Shown here piece after piece: positions 1-7,853 of a stretch of DNA of 64,000 nt; positions within the stretch are counted from its first letter, which is position 1, and every line of letters begins with the position of its first letter. The translations under genes and the position numbers were made by a program. The notes under the pieces were generated by a model. The model did no database searches, had not been told where the DNA came from, and saw only the letters and a list, made by a program, of their open reading frames with translations. Source of the stretch: Microbacterium halophytorum (lineage in GTDB: Bacteria; Actinomycetota; Actinomycetes; Actinomycetales; Microbacteriaceae); contig NZ_PNFA01000009.1 in the NCBI RefSeq assembly GCF_002970975.1, positions 124,001 to 188,000 of the forward strand, given 5' to 3'.

Positions 1-257
1 GTCACGACGCGTTGCTGCCGTTGTGACCGGATGATCATGCGGATCGCACGCATGTCGCTCTCGTTGAGCCGCATGTAGCGCTTGGACGCTTCAGAGAGCG
101 TTCGCGCGGCCTCCTGCCATCCGCGCAGCGCTTCCATCACGCGAACGCACTGCTCCAGTTCAGCGTCGGACAGCCGCGAGCGATCTACGAGGTCGGAATC
201 CTTCGTGAAATAGCGCACGTCGGTCTCAGACGCTGCTCCTCGTTCTGGCTCGGCCAC
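1..257 (-). CDS. crtR: MarR-family regulator, CrtR-like (3' end off the window)
   Basis: Only the N-terminal 85 residues are present; the gene runs leftward off the window. The visible part has an acidic/charged start, then a helix containing LSEASKRYMRL and NESDMRAIRMIIR, which is how MarR-type carotenoid regulators of actinobacteria begin before the winged helix. It is divergent from the carotenoid operon with a 67-bp gap, the same layout as crtR of Corynebacterium glutamicum, where CrtR represses crtE and is relieved by prenyl diphosphates (established for that organism). That role is inferred here. The GTG start is chosen because no ATG is available and because TAGGCT lies exactly 6 nt upstream, the leaderless signature seen repeatedly in this window. 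Confidence 0.75.
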   Translation of the reverse strand, partial: MAEPERGAASETDVRYFTKDSDLVDRSRLSDAELEQCVRVMEALRGWQEAARTLSEASKRYMRLNESDMRAIRMIIRSQRQQRVV

Positions 258-324
258 GATGACAGCCTACTCTTTCCTATGCTACGTTGAACTCTCGCCT
301 AGCTAAAGAAATTGAGGTCCACCC
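258..324. promoter_or_regulatory. divergent crtR/idi control region
   Basis: This is the 67-bp gap between the divergent regulator and the pigment operon. On the minus strand TAGGCT (264-269) is a likely -10 for a leaderless crtR mRNA. On the plus strand TAGCTA (300-305) is a possible idi -10, about 20 nt before the GTG start, followed by TTGAGG as ribosome binding site. GCTA (281-284) and TAGC (300-303) form a short inverted pair with 15 nt between them that overlaps the idi promoter and could be part of a MarR operator. The operator is inference; arm length is short. Confidence 0.4.
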
Positions 325-873
325 GTGGAGATGGTCGTTCTCGTCGACAGCGACGGTTCCCCTGTCGGCGCACAGAGCAAAGCGAGCGTGCACGGCGCCA
401 CCACCCCTCGCCACCTCGCGTTCTCCTGCCACGTCCTCGATTCGAATGGCCGCCTCCTCGTAACCAGGCGCGCGCTGGGCAAAAGGACGTGGCCCGGTGT
501 CTGGACGAACGCGTTCTGCGGCCATCCGGGCCCCGGCGAGGACCTCCATGACGCAGTGCGCCGCCGTGCCGAGTTCGAACTCGGTCTCGCGATCGACAGC
601 ATCGTGTGCGCGCTTCCTGATTTCAGCTACTCCGCGCGCGACGCGTCGGGAATCGAAGAGAACGAGCACTGCCCGGTCTTCATCGCCACGGCTGTGTCAC
701 CGCTGTCACCGAACCCCGATGAAGTCGCCGAGCTCCGATGGACCAGCGTTTCGTCCCTGTCGATCGCGACCACGGCCGTTCCCTGGGCCTTCAGCCCGTG
801 GTTGACAGCCCATTTTCCCGAGCTCCTCCCGTACCTCTCTCGTATCGCCACCGAGTCGAGGCGTCATGCTTGA
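325..873 (+). CDS. idi: isopentenyl-diphosphate delta-isomerase, type I
   Basis: Interconverts IPP and DMAPP, supplying the allylic starter for carotenoid synthesis in the cytoplasm. The 182 residues match the usual length of bacterial type I Idi. The Nudix-fold active site is visible: TNAFCGHPGPGE supplies the catalytic Cys65 and metal-ligand His67, and the second active-site segment EENEHCPVF carries the acidic pair around residues 111-114. The start is GTG, preceded by TTGAGG. It is the first gene of the pigment operon and its stop overlaps crtE by 8 nt, so translation is probably coupled. Confidence 0.95.
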   Translation: MEMVVLVDSDGSPVGAQSKASVHGATTPRHLAFSCHVLDSNGRLLVTRRALGKRTWPGVWTNAFCGHPGPGEDLHDAVRRRAEFELGLAIDSIVCALPDFSYSARDASGIEENEHCPVFIATAVSPLSPNPDEVAELRWTSVSSLSIATTAVPWAFSPWLTAHFPELLPYLSRIATESRRHA

Positions 874-1930
874 ACCGACGGCACGACTCGGCGACGTCTC
901 TGTCGCATTCGAGAGACGCCTGATGGAGGTGATCGCGGAGCGGCGGGAGCGCTCGCGCGCCTTTGCGACGCCCTATGGTCAGTTGTGGGACTCCCTGGAG
1001 CGGATGGCACGGGGTGGGAAGAAGCTCCGGCCGAGGCTGCTGCTCGACGCGTACCAGGCGCTCGGCGGCATCGATGAGCGCGCGGCTCTCGACGCGGCGT
1101 GCGCCCTGGAGCTCCTCCACATGGCGCTCGTGATCCATGACGACGTGATCGACAAAGACCTCATGCGCCGTGGCGAGATGAACATCTCCGGGCGCTTCGC
1201 ATCCGAAGCGATGCTGCGCGGCACGACCAGACGCAGTGCGAACGCCTGGGGAGAGGCGTCATCTCTTCTCGCAGGTGACCTGATGCTCACGCTGGCGCAC
1301 TCGCTCCTCGCCCGCCTCGACCTCCCGGACGCCCAGAGGCAGATGGTGCTCGATATCTTCGACGACACCGTCTTCGAGAGCGCGGCCGGCGAGCATTACG
1401 ACGTCTGGCTGAGTATGCACCTCGAGCCAGCAAGCCCGCGAGATGTGCTCGCGATGGTGGATCAGAAGACGGCAGCCTACTCGTTCCAGGCCCCGCTCGC
1501 CCTGGCTGCTGTGCTGGTGGGAGCTTCGGCAGGTCTCCGAGAGGAGCTGGCGGCCATCGCTCGCCAGATCGGCGTCATCTACCAGTTGCGCGACGATGTC
1601 CTCGGGCTGTTCGGCGACGAGCGCGAGACGGGAAAGTCCATTCTCAGCGACCTGCGCGAGGGCAAGGAGACCCTCCTGATCGCCTACGCCCGTTCCGACG
1701 ACGCCTGGGCCGAGGTCGAACCGCTCTTCGGCGACGAAGCACTCAGCCCCGCTGGTGGGCATCGACTGCGTCGAGTCGTCGAGGAGTCGGGAGCACTCGT
1801 CTTCGTGGAGTCCCTCATCGCCGAACGGAGCGAGAGCGTGCTCCGACTGATTCAGGAGACCTCTCTGCCCGATGCACTGCGTGAGCAGTTGGCCGTTGCC
1901 GTCACCGTCTGCAGCACCCGCGCCTCATGA
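866..1930 (+). CDS. crtE: geranylgeranyl diphosphate synthase
   Basis: Condenses IPP with allylic diphosphates to GGPP, the C20 precursor of phytoene. The 354-residue protein has the IdsA/CrtE plan of corynebacteria and relatives. The first aspartate-rich motif is HDDVID at residues 91-96, the second is RDDVLGLFGD around 242-251, followed by the LREGKETLL segment typical of this subgroup. FARM and SARM are both intact, so an active trans-prenyltransferase is expected. The start overlaps the end of idi (ATGCTTGA) and the stop overlaps crtB (ATGA). Confidence 0.95.
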   Translation: MLEPTARLGDVSVAFERRLMEVIAERRERSRAFATPYGQLWDSLERMARGGKKLRPRLLLDAYQALGGIDERAALDAACALELLHMALVIHDDVIDKDLMRRGEMNISGRFASEAMLRGTTRRSANAWGEASSLLAGDLMLTLAHSLLARLDLPDAQRQMVLDIFDDTVFESAAGEHYDVWLSMHLEPASPRDVLAMVDQKTAAYSFQAPLALAAVLVGASAGLREELAAIARQIGVIYQLRDDVLGLFGDERETGKSILSDLREGKETLLIAYARSDDAWAEVEPLFGDEALSPAGGHRLRRVVEESGALVFVESLIAERSESVLRLIQETSLPDALREQLAVAVTVCSTRAS

Positions 1931-2793
1931 CCGCCACAGGCCTGGAACTGTACAGCTCCACGGCGGAGGAGAGCTCCGCCGTGGTCATCCGGCGCTACTC
2001 GACGTCCTTCGCGTGGGCCAGTCGTCTGCTCGGCGTTCCCCTGCGAGACCACATCGCGCGCATCTATGCGCTCGTCCGCATCGCCGACGAGTTGGTCGAC
2101 GGGCCGGCGGAGACCGCAGGAGTCGACAAGGCAACGCGACACCTGCTGCTCGACGAGCTCGAGGCGGAGACGGAACGAGCTCTCCGGCTCGGCTTCAGCA
2201 CCAATCTCGTCGTGCACGCCTTCGCATCAACTGCGCAAGCACACGGCATCGACATGGACCTGTGCCGGCCTTTCTTCGCGTCGATGAGACGTGACCTCGA
2301 AGCCGCGACCTTCGACGCTGCGGAACTGGACGCGTATATCTATGGGTCTGCCGAAGTCGTCGGGCTCATGTGCTTGGCAGTGTTCGAACACGGCGTTGCC
2401 CGAAGGAACGATGAGCGCGAGCGACTGAACAACGGGGCCCGCCACCTCGGGGCGGCATTCCAGAAGGTGAACTTCCTCCGCGACTTCGCCGACGACCGCG
2501 ACGGCCTCGGGCGCGCGTACTTTCCGGGCACCGAGCAGGAGTTGACGCAGCGCGCCAAGTCCGACATCGTCGCGTCGATCCGTGACGATCTGCGCATCGC
2601 CGATGACTCGATTCCGCTTCTCGCCTCGAGCGCCCGGGCATCCGTCTGGGCTGCGCGTGCGATGTTCGGCGAACTGACGGATCGGATCGATTCGACGCCG
2701 GTCTCCGTGCTCACGAAGGAACGCGTTCGCGTTCCCAACGCCGTCAAGGCGCGTATCCTCGCCCGCGCGCTCGGGATGAAGGCGATCCGGTGA
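1927..2793 (+). CDS. crtB: phytoene synthase
   Basis: Joins two GGPP molecules head-to-head into phytoene, the first committed carotenoid step. Both substrate-binding aspartate motifs of squalene/phytoene synthases are visible: RIADELVDG (DxxxD, residues 54-58) and the second motif DFADD followed by RDGLGRAYFP (186-200), the trans-isoprenyl diphosphate signature. Its 288 residues are normal for bacterial CrtB. It overlaps crtE by ATGA and crtI by GTGA. Confidence 0.95.
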   Translation: MTATGLELYSSTAEESSAVVIRRYSTSFAWASRLLGVPLRDHIARIYALVRIADELVDGPAETAGVDKATRHLLLDELEAETERALRLGFSTNLVVHAFASTAQAHGIDMDLCRPFFASMRRDLEAATFDAAELDAYIYGSAEVVGLMCLAVFEHGVARRNDERERLNNGARHLGAAFQKVNFLRDFADDRDGLGRAYFPGTEQELTQRAKSDIVASIRDDLRIADDSIPLLASSARASVWAARAMFGELTDRIDSTPVSVLTKERVRVPNAVKARILARALGMKAIR

Positions 2794-4355
2794 ACACATC
2801 ATCATCGCGCGCGATCATCATCGGCGGAGGCGTTGCCGGGCTCGCCACGGCGTGCCTCCTCGCACGCAACGGCCACCGGGTCACGGTTCTCGAGAAGAAC
2901 GGCGAGCTCGGCGGCAGGGCCGGCACGTGGGAGAGCGGTGGCTTCACCTTCGACACCGGGCCCTCCTGGTACCTCATGCCCGAAGTCTTCGACCACTTCT
3001 ATCGCATGATGGGGACGACGACCGCGGACAGGCTGGATCTGGTTCCTCTGCAGCCCGGTTACCGGGTCTACGGCGAGCCTTCGGCAGTCGCCGCCGAGGG
3101 ACCGATCGATGTCTGCTCCGGCGCCGATGCCGTCGCACGCATGTTCGAGGAGCGCGAGAACGGGGCCGGCGGGCGCTCACGCTCCTACCTCCGCTCGGCG
3201 TCCAAGACCTACCGCGCGGCGGTGGATTCTTTCCTGTACAACCCGCTTTCGTCGTGGCGCGATTTCGCCTCACGACAGGTTCTGGCATCAGCGCCCGCAG
3301 TCCTCCCCTTGCTGACGCGATCGCTGTGGTCGTTCGTCGGCCGCAGGTTCACCGATAATCGCCTTCGCCAGATCCTCGGGTATCCCGCCGTCTTCCTCGG
3401 CACGTCACCGTTCGAGGCGCCAGCGCTCTACCATCTGATGAGCCACATGGATCTGGTGGATGGTGTGAAGTATCCCCTCGGAGGCTTCCGTGCCTTCGTG
3501 AGCTCTCTCGTCGATCTCGCACGAGAGAACGACGTCGAACTGTTGACCGACAGCAGCGTCACCGCCGTTTCGAGCGAGAACGGTGCGGTGCGCACTGTTC
3601 GGTACGAACATGCCGGCCGAGCGATCGAGCTGGATGCCGACATCGTCGTCTCGGCGATCGACGAGCACCATGCCGAGACGGAGCTGCTCGCGGAATCGGA
3701 CAGGTCCTATCGACCCGGGCGCTGGCAGCAGCAGGTCTCCGGGCCGAGCGCCGTGCTCGTGATGCTCGGCGTCGCGGGCGACCTGCCAGAGCTGCTCCAC
3801 CACACCCTGTTCTTCTCCGATGACTGGCACGAGAACTTCGACGCGATCTTCGGGTCTCCGACGCGCGTGCCCGGCCGGCCCTCTCTCTACGTCTGCAAGC
3901 CGAGCGCGACCGACGACGGCGTCGCTCCCGCCGGGCACGAGAACCTCTTCGTGCTCGTTCCCCTCCCCGCCGATCCCGGCATCGGCTACGGCGGCACGGA
4001 CGGCTCGGGGGACGAGCAGGTGAACGCGATCGCGGATGCAGCGATCGCGCAGATCGCGGCATGGGCGGGAGTACCCGATCTCGGCTCGCGCATCGTCGTG
4101 AGGCGCACGGTGGGGCCGGCAGACTTCGCCGCGGAATTCAACAGCTTCCGCGGCAGCGCACTCGGCCCGGCCCATACGCTGCGCCAGAGTGCGTTCCTCC
4201 GCGGCGTCACGAAGTCCCGCCGCGTCTCCGGACTGTTCTACGCCGGCGCGACATCCGTGCCGGGCGTCGGCCTGCCCATGTGCCTCATCAGTGCGGAGCT
4301 TGTTCTGAAGCACATTCGGGGAGACCACTCCCCCGGCCCCGTGGAGGTGACATGA
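2790..4355 (+). CDS. crtI: phytoene desaturase (lycopene-forming)
   Basis: FAD-dependent desaturase that introduces the conjugated double bonds turning phytoene into lycopene. The N-terminus has the dinucleotide-binding motif GGGVAGLATACLLA followed by LEKNGELGGRAGTW and FDTGPSWYLMPEVF, all typical of CrtI. The C-terminus has GLFYAGATSVPGVGLPMCL, the bacterial phytoene dehydrogenase signature. Length (521 residues) is as expected. The start codon is GTG, overlapping crtB by 4 nt, and the stop overlaps crtYe. The product, lycopene, is the substrate of the elongase/cyclase encoded next. Confidence 0.95.
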   Translation: MNTSSSRAIIIGGGVAGLATACLLARNGHRVTVLEKNGELGGRAGTWESGGFTFDTGPSWYLMPEVFDHFYRMMGTTTADRLDLVPLQPGYRVYGEPSAVAAEGPIDVCSGADAVARMFEERENGAGGRSRSYLRSASKTYRAAVDSFLYNPLSSWRDFASRQVLASAPAVLPLLTRSLWSFVGRRFTDNRLRQILGYPAVFLGTSPFEAPALYHLMSHMDLVDGVKYPLGGFRAFVSSLVDLARENDVELLTDSSVTAVSSENGAVRTVRYEHAGRAIELDADIVVSAIDEHHAETELLAESDRSYRPGRWQQQVSGPSAVLVMLGVAGDLPELLHHTLFFSDDWHENFDAIFGSPTRVPGRPSLYVCKPSATDDGVAPAGHENLFVLVPLPADPGIGYGGTDGSGDEQVNAIADAAIAQIAAWAGVPDLGSRIVVRRTVGPADFAAEFNSFRGSALGPAHTLRQSAFLRGVTKSRRVSGLFYAGATSVPGVGLPMCLISAELVLKHIRGDHSPGPVEVT

Positions 4356-4675
4356 GCGGCGTCTACGTGGCGTGCCTGCTCGTCAGCACGGCCTGCCTCA
4401 TCCTGCTCGACGCCCGATTCGCGCTGGCCTTCGGGCGTCGTCCGGCGGCCACCTCCATCGCGCTCTTCCTCGGCGTCGCATTCTTCATGGCGTGGGACGC
4501 CGTGGGCATCGGCCTCGGAGTGTTCAGACACGTCGATTCGCGCTGGGCGACCGGCGTTCTGCTCGCGCCCGAGTTCCCCCTGGAGGAACTGCTCTTCCTG
4601 GTCTTCCTGACGTACCTCACGCTCATTCTGCTGAGCGGCTGGCAGCGATGGCGAGAGCGGAGGCGGCAACAGTGA
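4352..4675 (+). CDS. crtYe: C50 carotenoid cyclase subunit (lycopene cyclase domain)
   Basis: A 107-residue protein with three hydrophobic segments and the PEFPLEELLF motif near residues 75-85, the P-x-E-E signature of heterodimeric lycopene/C50 cyclases. It is the first of two adjacent small cyclase genes, as in the crtYe-crtYf pair of corynebacteria and micrococci, whose products act together in the membrane. Whether the ring is epsilon, gamma or beta cannot be read from the sequence. It overlaps crtI by ATGA and the next gene by GTGA. Confidence 0.9.
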   Translation: MSGVYVACLLVSTACLILLDARFALAFGRRPAATSIALFLGVAFFMAWDAVGIGLGVFRHVDSRWATGVLLAPEFPLEELLFLVFLTYLTLILLSGWQRWRERRRQQ

Positions 4676-5007
4676 CCTATGCACTGATGTCGTTGCCGTT
4701 CATCGGTGCCGGTCTCGTCGTGTTCGTCGTCGGTGCCGTCCACGCCCACCGGCGCGGCAGCGCCCGCCGGTATCTCACCTCGTGGGCAGCGGCGACCGCC
4801 GCGCTGCTCGTGCTGACGGCAGTCTTCGACAACGTGATGATGGCGGCCGGGTTCTTCGGCTACGGCAGCGAGCAGATCTCCGGCCTGAGGCTCGTGCTGA
4901 TGCCCGTCGAGGACTTCCTCTACCCCATTGCCGGCGCGCTGCTGTTGTCCGGCGTCTGGCAGTTGTTGGACGGACAACGCGGGCCGAGAGGACACAGCGA
5001 TGACTGA
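4672..5007 (+). CDS. crtYf: C50 carotenoid cyclase subunit (second subunit)
   Basis: A 111-residue membrane protein with about three transmembrane segments. It has the second-subunit motif LMPVEDFLYP near residue 77-86, with the conserved P-x-E-D that pairs with PLEEL of the preceding subunit. The GTG start is fixed by the GTGA overlap with crtYe and gives the expected short N-terminus before the first membrane segment. Together the two subunits cyclise the C50 chain made by the CrtEb-type elongase. Confidence 0.88.
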   Translation: MTYALMSLPFIGAGLVVFVVGAVHAHRRGSARRYLTSWAAATAALLVLTAVFDNVMMAAGFFGYGSEQISGLRLVLMPVEDFLYPIAGALLLSGVWQLLDGQRGPRGHSDD

Positions 5008-5890
5008 GCGCAGGAGTCTGCTCCGGTCCCTCCTGGTCGCGTCCCGCCCCGTGAGTTGGATCAACACCGCCTATCCGTTCGCCGCCGTCTACATCCTGAC
5101 GACCGGGCGGATCGATCTCACTCTGGCGGTCGGCACCGTCTTCTTCCTCGTGCCGTACAACTTGGCGATGTACGGCGTGAACGACGTCTTCGACTACGAA
5201 TCCGACGTCGCCAATCCTCGGAAGGGCGGCGCCGAGGGCGCAAAGCTGCCACCCCGACTGCACCGGGCGACGCTCGTGTCGGCTGCTGTCCTGACGGCTC
5301 CGTTCGTCGTGGCGCTCGTCGTGCTCGGTTCCCAGCACCCGGCGTCATGGGCCGTGCTGGCCATCAGCCTCTTCGCCGTCGTGGCTTACTCCGCGCGAGG
5401 CCTCCGATTCAAGGAGATCCCCGTGCTCGATTCGGTCACTTCGAGCACGCACTTCGTCACACCAGCGCTCTACGCGCTCGCCCTCGCCGGCACGACGATC
5501 ACGCCCGCGATCGCATTGACGATGATCGCCTTCTTCTGCTGGGGCATGGCCAGCCATGCGTTCGGCGCTGTGCAGGACATCCTTCCGGACCGAGACGCGG
5601 GCATCGCATCGATCGCCACGGCCTTCGGAGCGGCCGCCACCGTCAGGCTCGCCGTCGCGCTCTGGGCAACCGCAGGGGCGCTCATGCTGTTCACGCCGTG
5701 GCCCGCGAACCTCGCCGCCTTCGCCGCGCTCCCCTACATCATCAGCGTCGCACCGTATCTGACTGTCGACGATTCGCAGTCGGCGGACGCGAACCGCGCG
5801 TGGCGGCGCTTCCTCGCCATCAATTACGCGGTGGGCTTCGCGATCACCCTGCTGCTGATCTTCTGCGCTTCGGAGGGACTGTTCTCATGA
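5000..5890 (+). CDS. crtEb: lycopene elongase, UbiA-family prenyltransferase
   Basis: Adds C5 units to the ends of lycopene to give C50 carotenoids. The 296-residue polytopic protein has the UbiA aspartate motif NDVFDYESD at residues 61-69 and a second motif DILPDRDAG in a later cytoplasmic loop. The start chosen (ATG at 5000) overlaps crtYf by 8 nt and gives the usual short cytoplasmic head. Its position behind crtYe-crtYf is the standard order of C50 clusters such as that for decaprenoxanthin, which is why elongase is preferred over another UbiA function. Confidence 0.92.
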   Translation: MTERRSLLRSLLVASRPVSWINTAYPFAAVYILTTGRIDLTLAVGTVFFLVPYNLAMYGVNDVFDYESDVANPRKGGAEGAKLPPRLHRATLVSAAVLTAPFVVALVVLGSQHPASWAVLAISLFAVVAYSARGLRFKEIPVLDSVTSSTHFVTPALYALALAGTTITPAIALTMIAFFCWGMASHAFGAVQDILPDRDAGIASIATAFGAAATVRLAVALWATAGALMLFTPWPANLAAFAALPYIISVAPYLTVDDSQSADANRAWRRFLAINYAVGFAITLLLIFCASEGLFS

Positions 5891-7359
5891 CGCACGTGCT
5901 CGTCACCGGCGCAACAGGCTACATCGGGGGTCGTCTCGTGCCGCAGCTGCTCGACGCAGGGCATGACGTCAGCGTGTACGTCCGCTCCCCCGAGAAGCTC
6001 GACGACGTGCCCTGGCGCGGTCGAGTGCGCCTCTGCACGGGAGACCTATCGGATGCCGACGCGACTCGTCGTGCGATGCACGGCGTGGACGTCGCCTTCT
6101 ATCTGGTGCATTCGATGGCCTCTGGTCGAGACTTCATGCGGGCCGAGGCCGAAACTGCCGACTGCTTCGCACGATCGGCCGAAGCCGCGCACGTGGGGCG
6201 GATCGTCTATCTCGGCGGTCTTCACCCCGAAGGCACTGCCCTGTCCGACCATCTCGCGTCCCGCGCCACGGTCGGGCAACGATTCCTGGACTGCTCCGTG
6301 CCCGCCATCGTGTTCCAAGCGGGAATCGTGATCGGTTCCGGGTCCGCGTCCTTCGAGATGATCCGTCACCTCACCGAGGTGCTGCCGTACATGCCCGCGC
6401 CGCGCTGGGTGCGCAACTACGTCCAACCCATCGCGATCCGCGACGTGCTGCATTATCTGGTCAGCGCAGCGACAGCAGAAGGAGAGCTCAACCGCACCTT
6501 CGACATCGGTGGTCCCGACATCCTGCGCTACGGGCAGATGATGAACGGCTACGCCGTCGAAGCAGGGCTTCCTCAACGGCGCATCGTAGCACTCCCCGTC
6601 CTCACACCGTGGCTCGCCTCGCAGTGGGTGAGCCTCGTCAGCCCCGTCCCCCGACGAATCGCGGTCCCGATCATCGCGTCGATCCAGAGCGACTGCGTCA
6701 TGAGGGAGCACGATATCGACGCGCACATCCCGCCGCCGGAAGCAGGATTGCTGTCCTACCGCTCCGCTGTTCGCCTGGCGCTGACCCGCGAGGCCGAAGG
6801 ACAGGTGGAGACGAGCTGGCAGAACGCCACCGTGGCCGGCGCACCGAGCGATTCCCTCCCGAGCGACCCGGAATGGTCCGGCCATACCGTGCTGACGGAC
6901 GTGCGGCAGCGGGACAGCACCGCATCCCCCGACGCCCTTTGGGACGTGATCGAAGCGATCGGCGGGGAGAGTGGCTGGCATTCCTTCCCGCTCGCTTGGG
7001 CCGCCCGAGGCTGGATCGATCGACTTGTCGGCGGCGTGGGTATGACGCGCGGACGACGGCACCCGACCCGTGTGAACAGCGGCGACGTCATCGACGTGTG
7101 GCGCGTGGAATCCATCGAGCGAGGACGCCTGCTGCGGCTGCGAGCCGAGATGCGACTGCCTGGCCGCGCCTGGCTCGAGCTGAGCGTCGAGCCGACGGAC
7201 GAAGGCTGCCGCTACCAGCAGCGCGCGATCTACTTCCCGAGAGGCCTGTCGGGCCGCCTGTACTGGGGGGTGCTGCTGCCGTTCCACAGCATCATCTTCC
7301 CGGGCATGGCCACCAGCATTCTTCGCGAGGCCGAGCGCACGTCGGAAGCCGCGCGATGA
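5887..7359 (+). CDS. NAD(P)-binding SDR-like protein with C-terminal DUF2867
   Basis: A 490-residue two-domain protein. Residues 1-300 are an atypical short-chain dehydrogenase/NmrA-like Rossmann domain (GATGYIGG at 8-15, FYLVHSM, RIVYLGGL). Residues from about 340 to the end match the DUF2867 domain, a START-like ligand-binding fold, with conserved VWRVESIERGRLLRLRAEM. Such proteins are common beside actinobacterial carotenoid genes, but the reaction is unknown; a role in modifying or carrying the pigment is inference. It overlaps crtEb and the next gene by 4 nt each, so it belongs to the operon. Confidence 0.85.
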   Translation: MTHVLVTGATGYIGGRLVPQLLDAGHDVSVYVRSPEKLDDVPWRGRVRLCTGDLSDADATRRAMHGVDVAFYLVHSMASGRDFMRAEAETADCFARSAEAAHVGRIVYLGGLHPEGTALSDHLASRATVGQRFLDCSVPAIVFQAGIVIGSGSASFEMIRHLTEVLPYMPAPRWVRNYVQPIAIRDVLHYLVSAATAEGELNRTFDIGGPDILRYGQMMNGYAVEAGLPQRRIVALPVLTPWLASQWVSLVSPVPRRIAVPIIASIQSDCVMREHDIDAHIPPPEAGLLSYRSAVRLALTREAEGQVETSWQNATVAGAPSDSLPSDPEWSGHTVLTDVRQRDSTASPDALWDVIEAIGGESGWHSFPLAWAARGWIDRLVGGVGMTRGRRHPTRVNSGDVIDVWRVESIERGRLLRLRAEMRLPGRAWLELSVEPTDEGCRYQQRAIYFPRGLSGRLYWGVLLPFHSIIFPGMATSILREAERTSEAAR

Positions 7360-7853
7360 GGCTCTGGTCCGTGCATCCCCGCTACTTCGACCGCCAGGCG
7401 CTCGTTGCGTGCTGGCGCGAAGGCCTCCTCGCGCAATCCGTGATCGCCGAACCCGGCCGAGGGTACTCGCGCCACCCCCAGCTTCGAAGGTTCCGGGAGG
7501 CGGCCGAGCCCCGCGCCGCGATCGGCGACTACCTCAGCGCGATCGTCGACGAGGCGGACGCACGCGGGTATCGGTTCGTCCGCGAGAAGATCCGGACGAC
7601 GGGTTCGCCCGCGCAGCTGACGGTCGGCAGCGGACAGCTCGCCTACGAATGGGAGCACCTGCGCGACAAGCTGCGGCTCCGCAGCTCCGACGTGTGGGCG
7701 CGCTGGCAGAGCCTGGCCGTTCCCGAACCGCATCCGAGCTTCGTCGTGGTCGACGGTCCGGTCGCGGACTGGGAGAAGGTCACGGCGCGCGCTTCGGCGG
7801 AGCGGGCCCCTGTGCAGAGACATACCTATGAATCGGAGGACACACCACGATGA
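7356..7853 (+). CDS. pyrimidine dimer DNA glycosylase family protein
   Basis: A 165-residue protein starting MRLWSVHPRYFDRQALVACWREGLLAQ, the hallmark of the Pyr_excise family, whose founder is T4 endonuclease V. Family members cleave the N-glycosidic bond at UV-induced pyrimidine dimers and nick the abasic site. Later conserved parts include the YEWEHLRDKL segment. Activity is inferred from family. Lying inside the carotenoid operon with 4-nt overlaps on both sides, it would be made together with the photoprotective pigment. Confidence 0.8.
   Translation: MRLWSVHPRYFDRQALVACWREGLLAQSVIAEPGRGYSRHPQLRRFREAAEPRAAIGDYLSAIVDEADARGYRFVREKIRTTGSPAQLTVGSGQLAYEWEHLRDKLRLRSSDVWARWQSLAVPEPHPSFVVVDGPVADWEKVTARASAERAPVQRHTYESEDTPR

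Noticed and set aside
5056..7359. 767-residue plus-strand reading starting inside crtEb
   Set aside because: Only the part from 5887 is protein-like; the earlier part is an Arg-rich shadow of crtEb in another frame.
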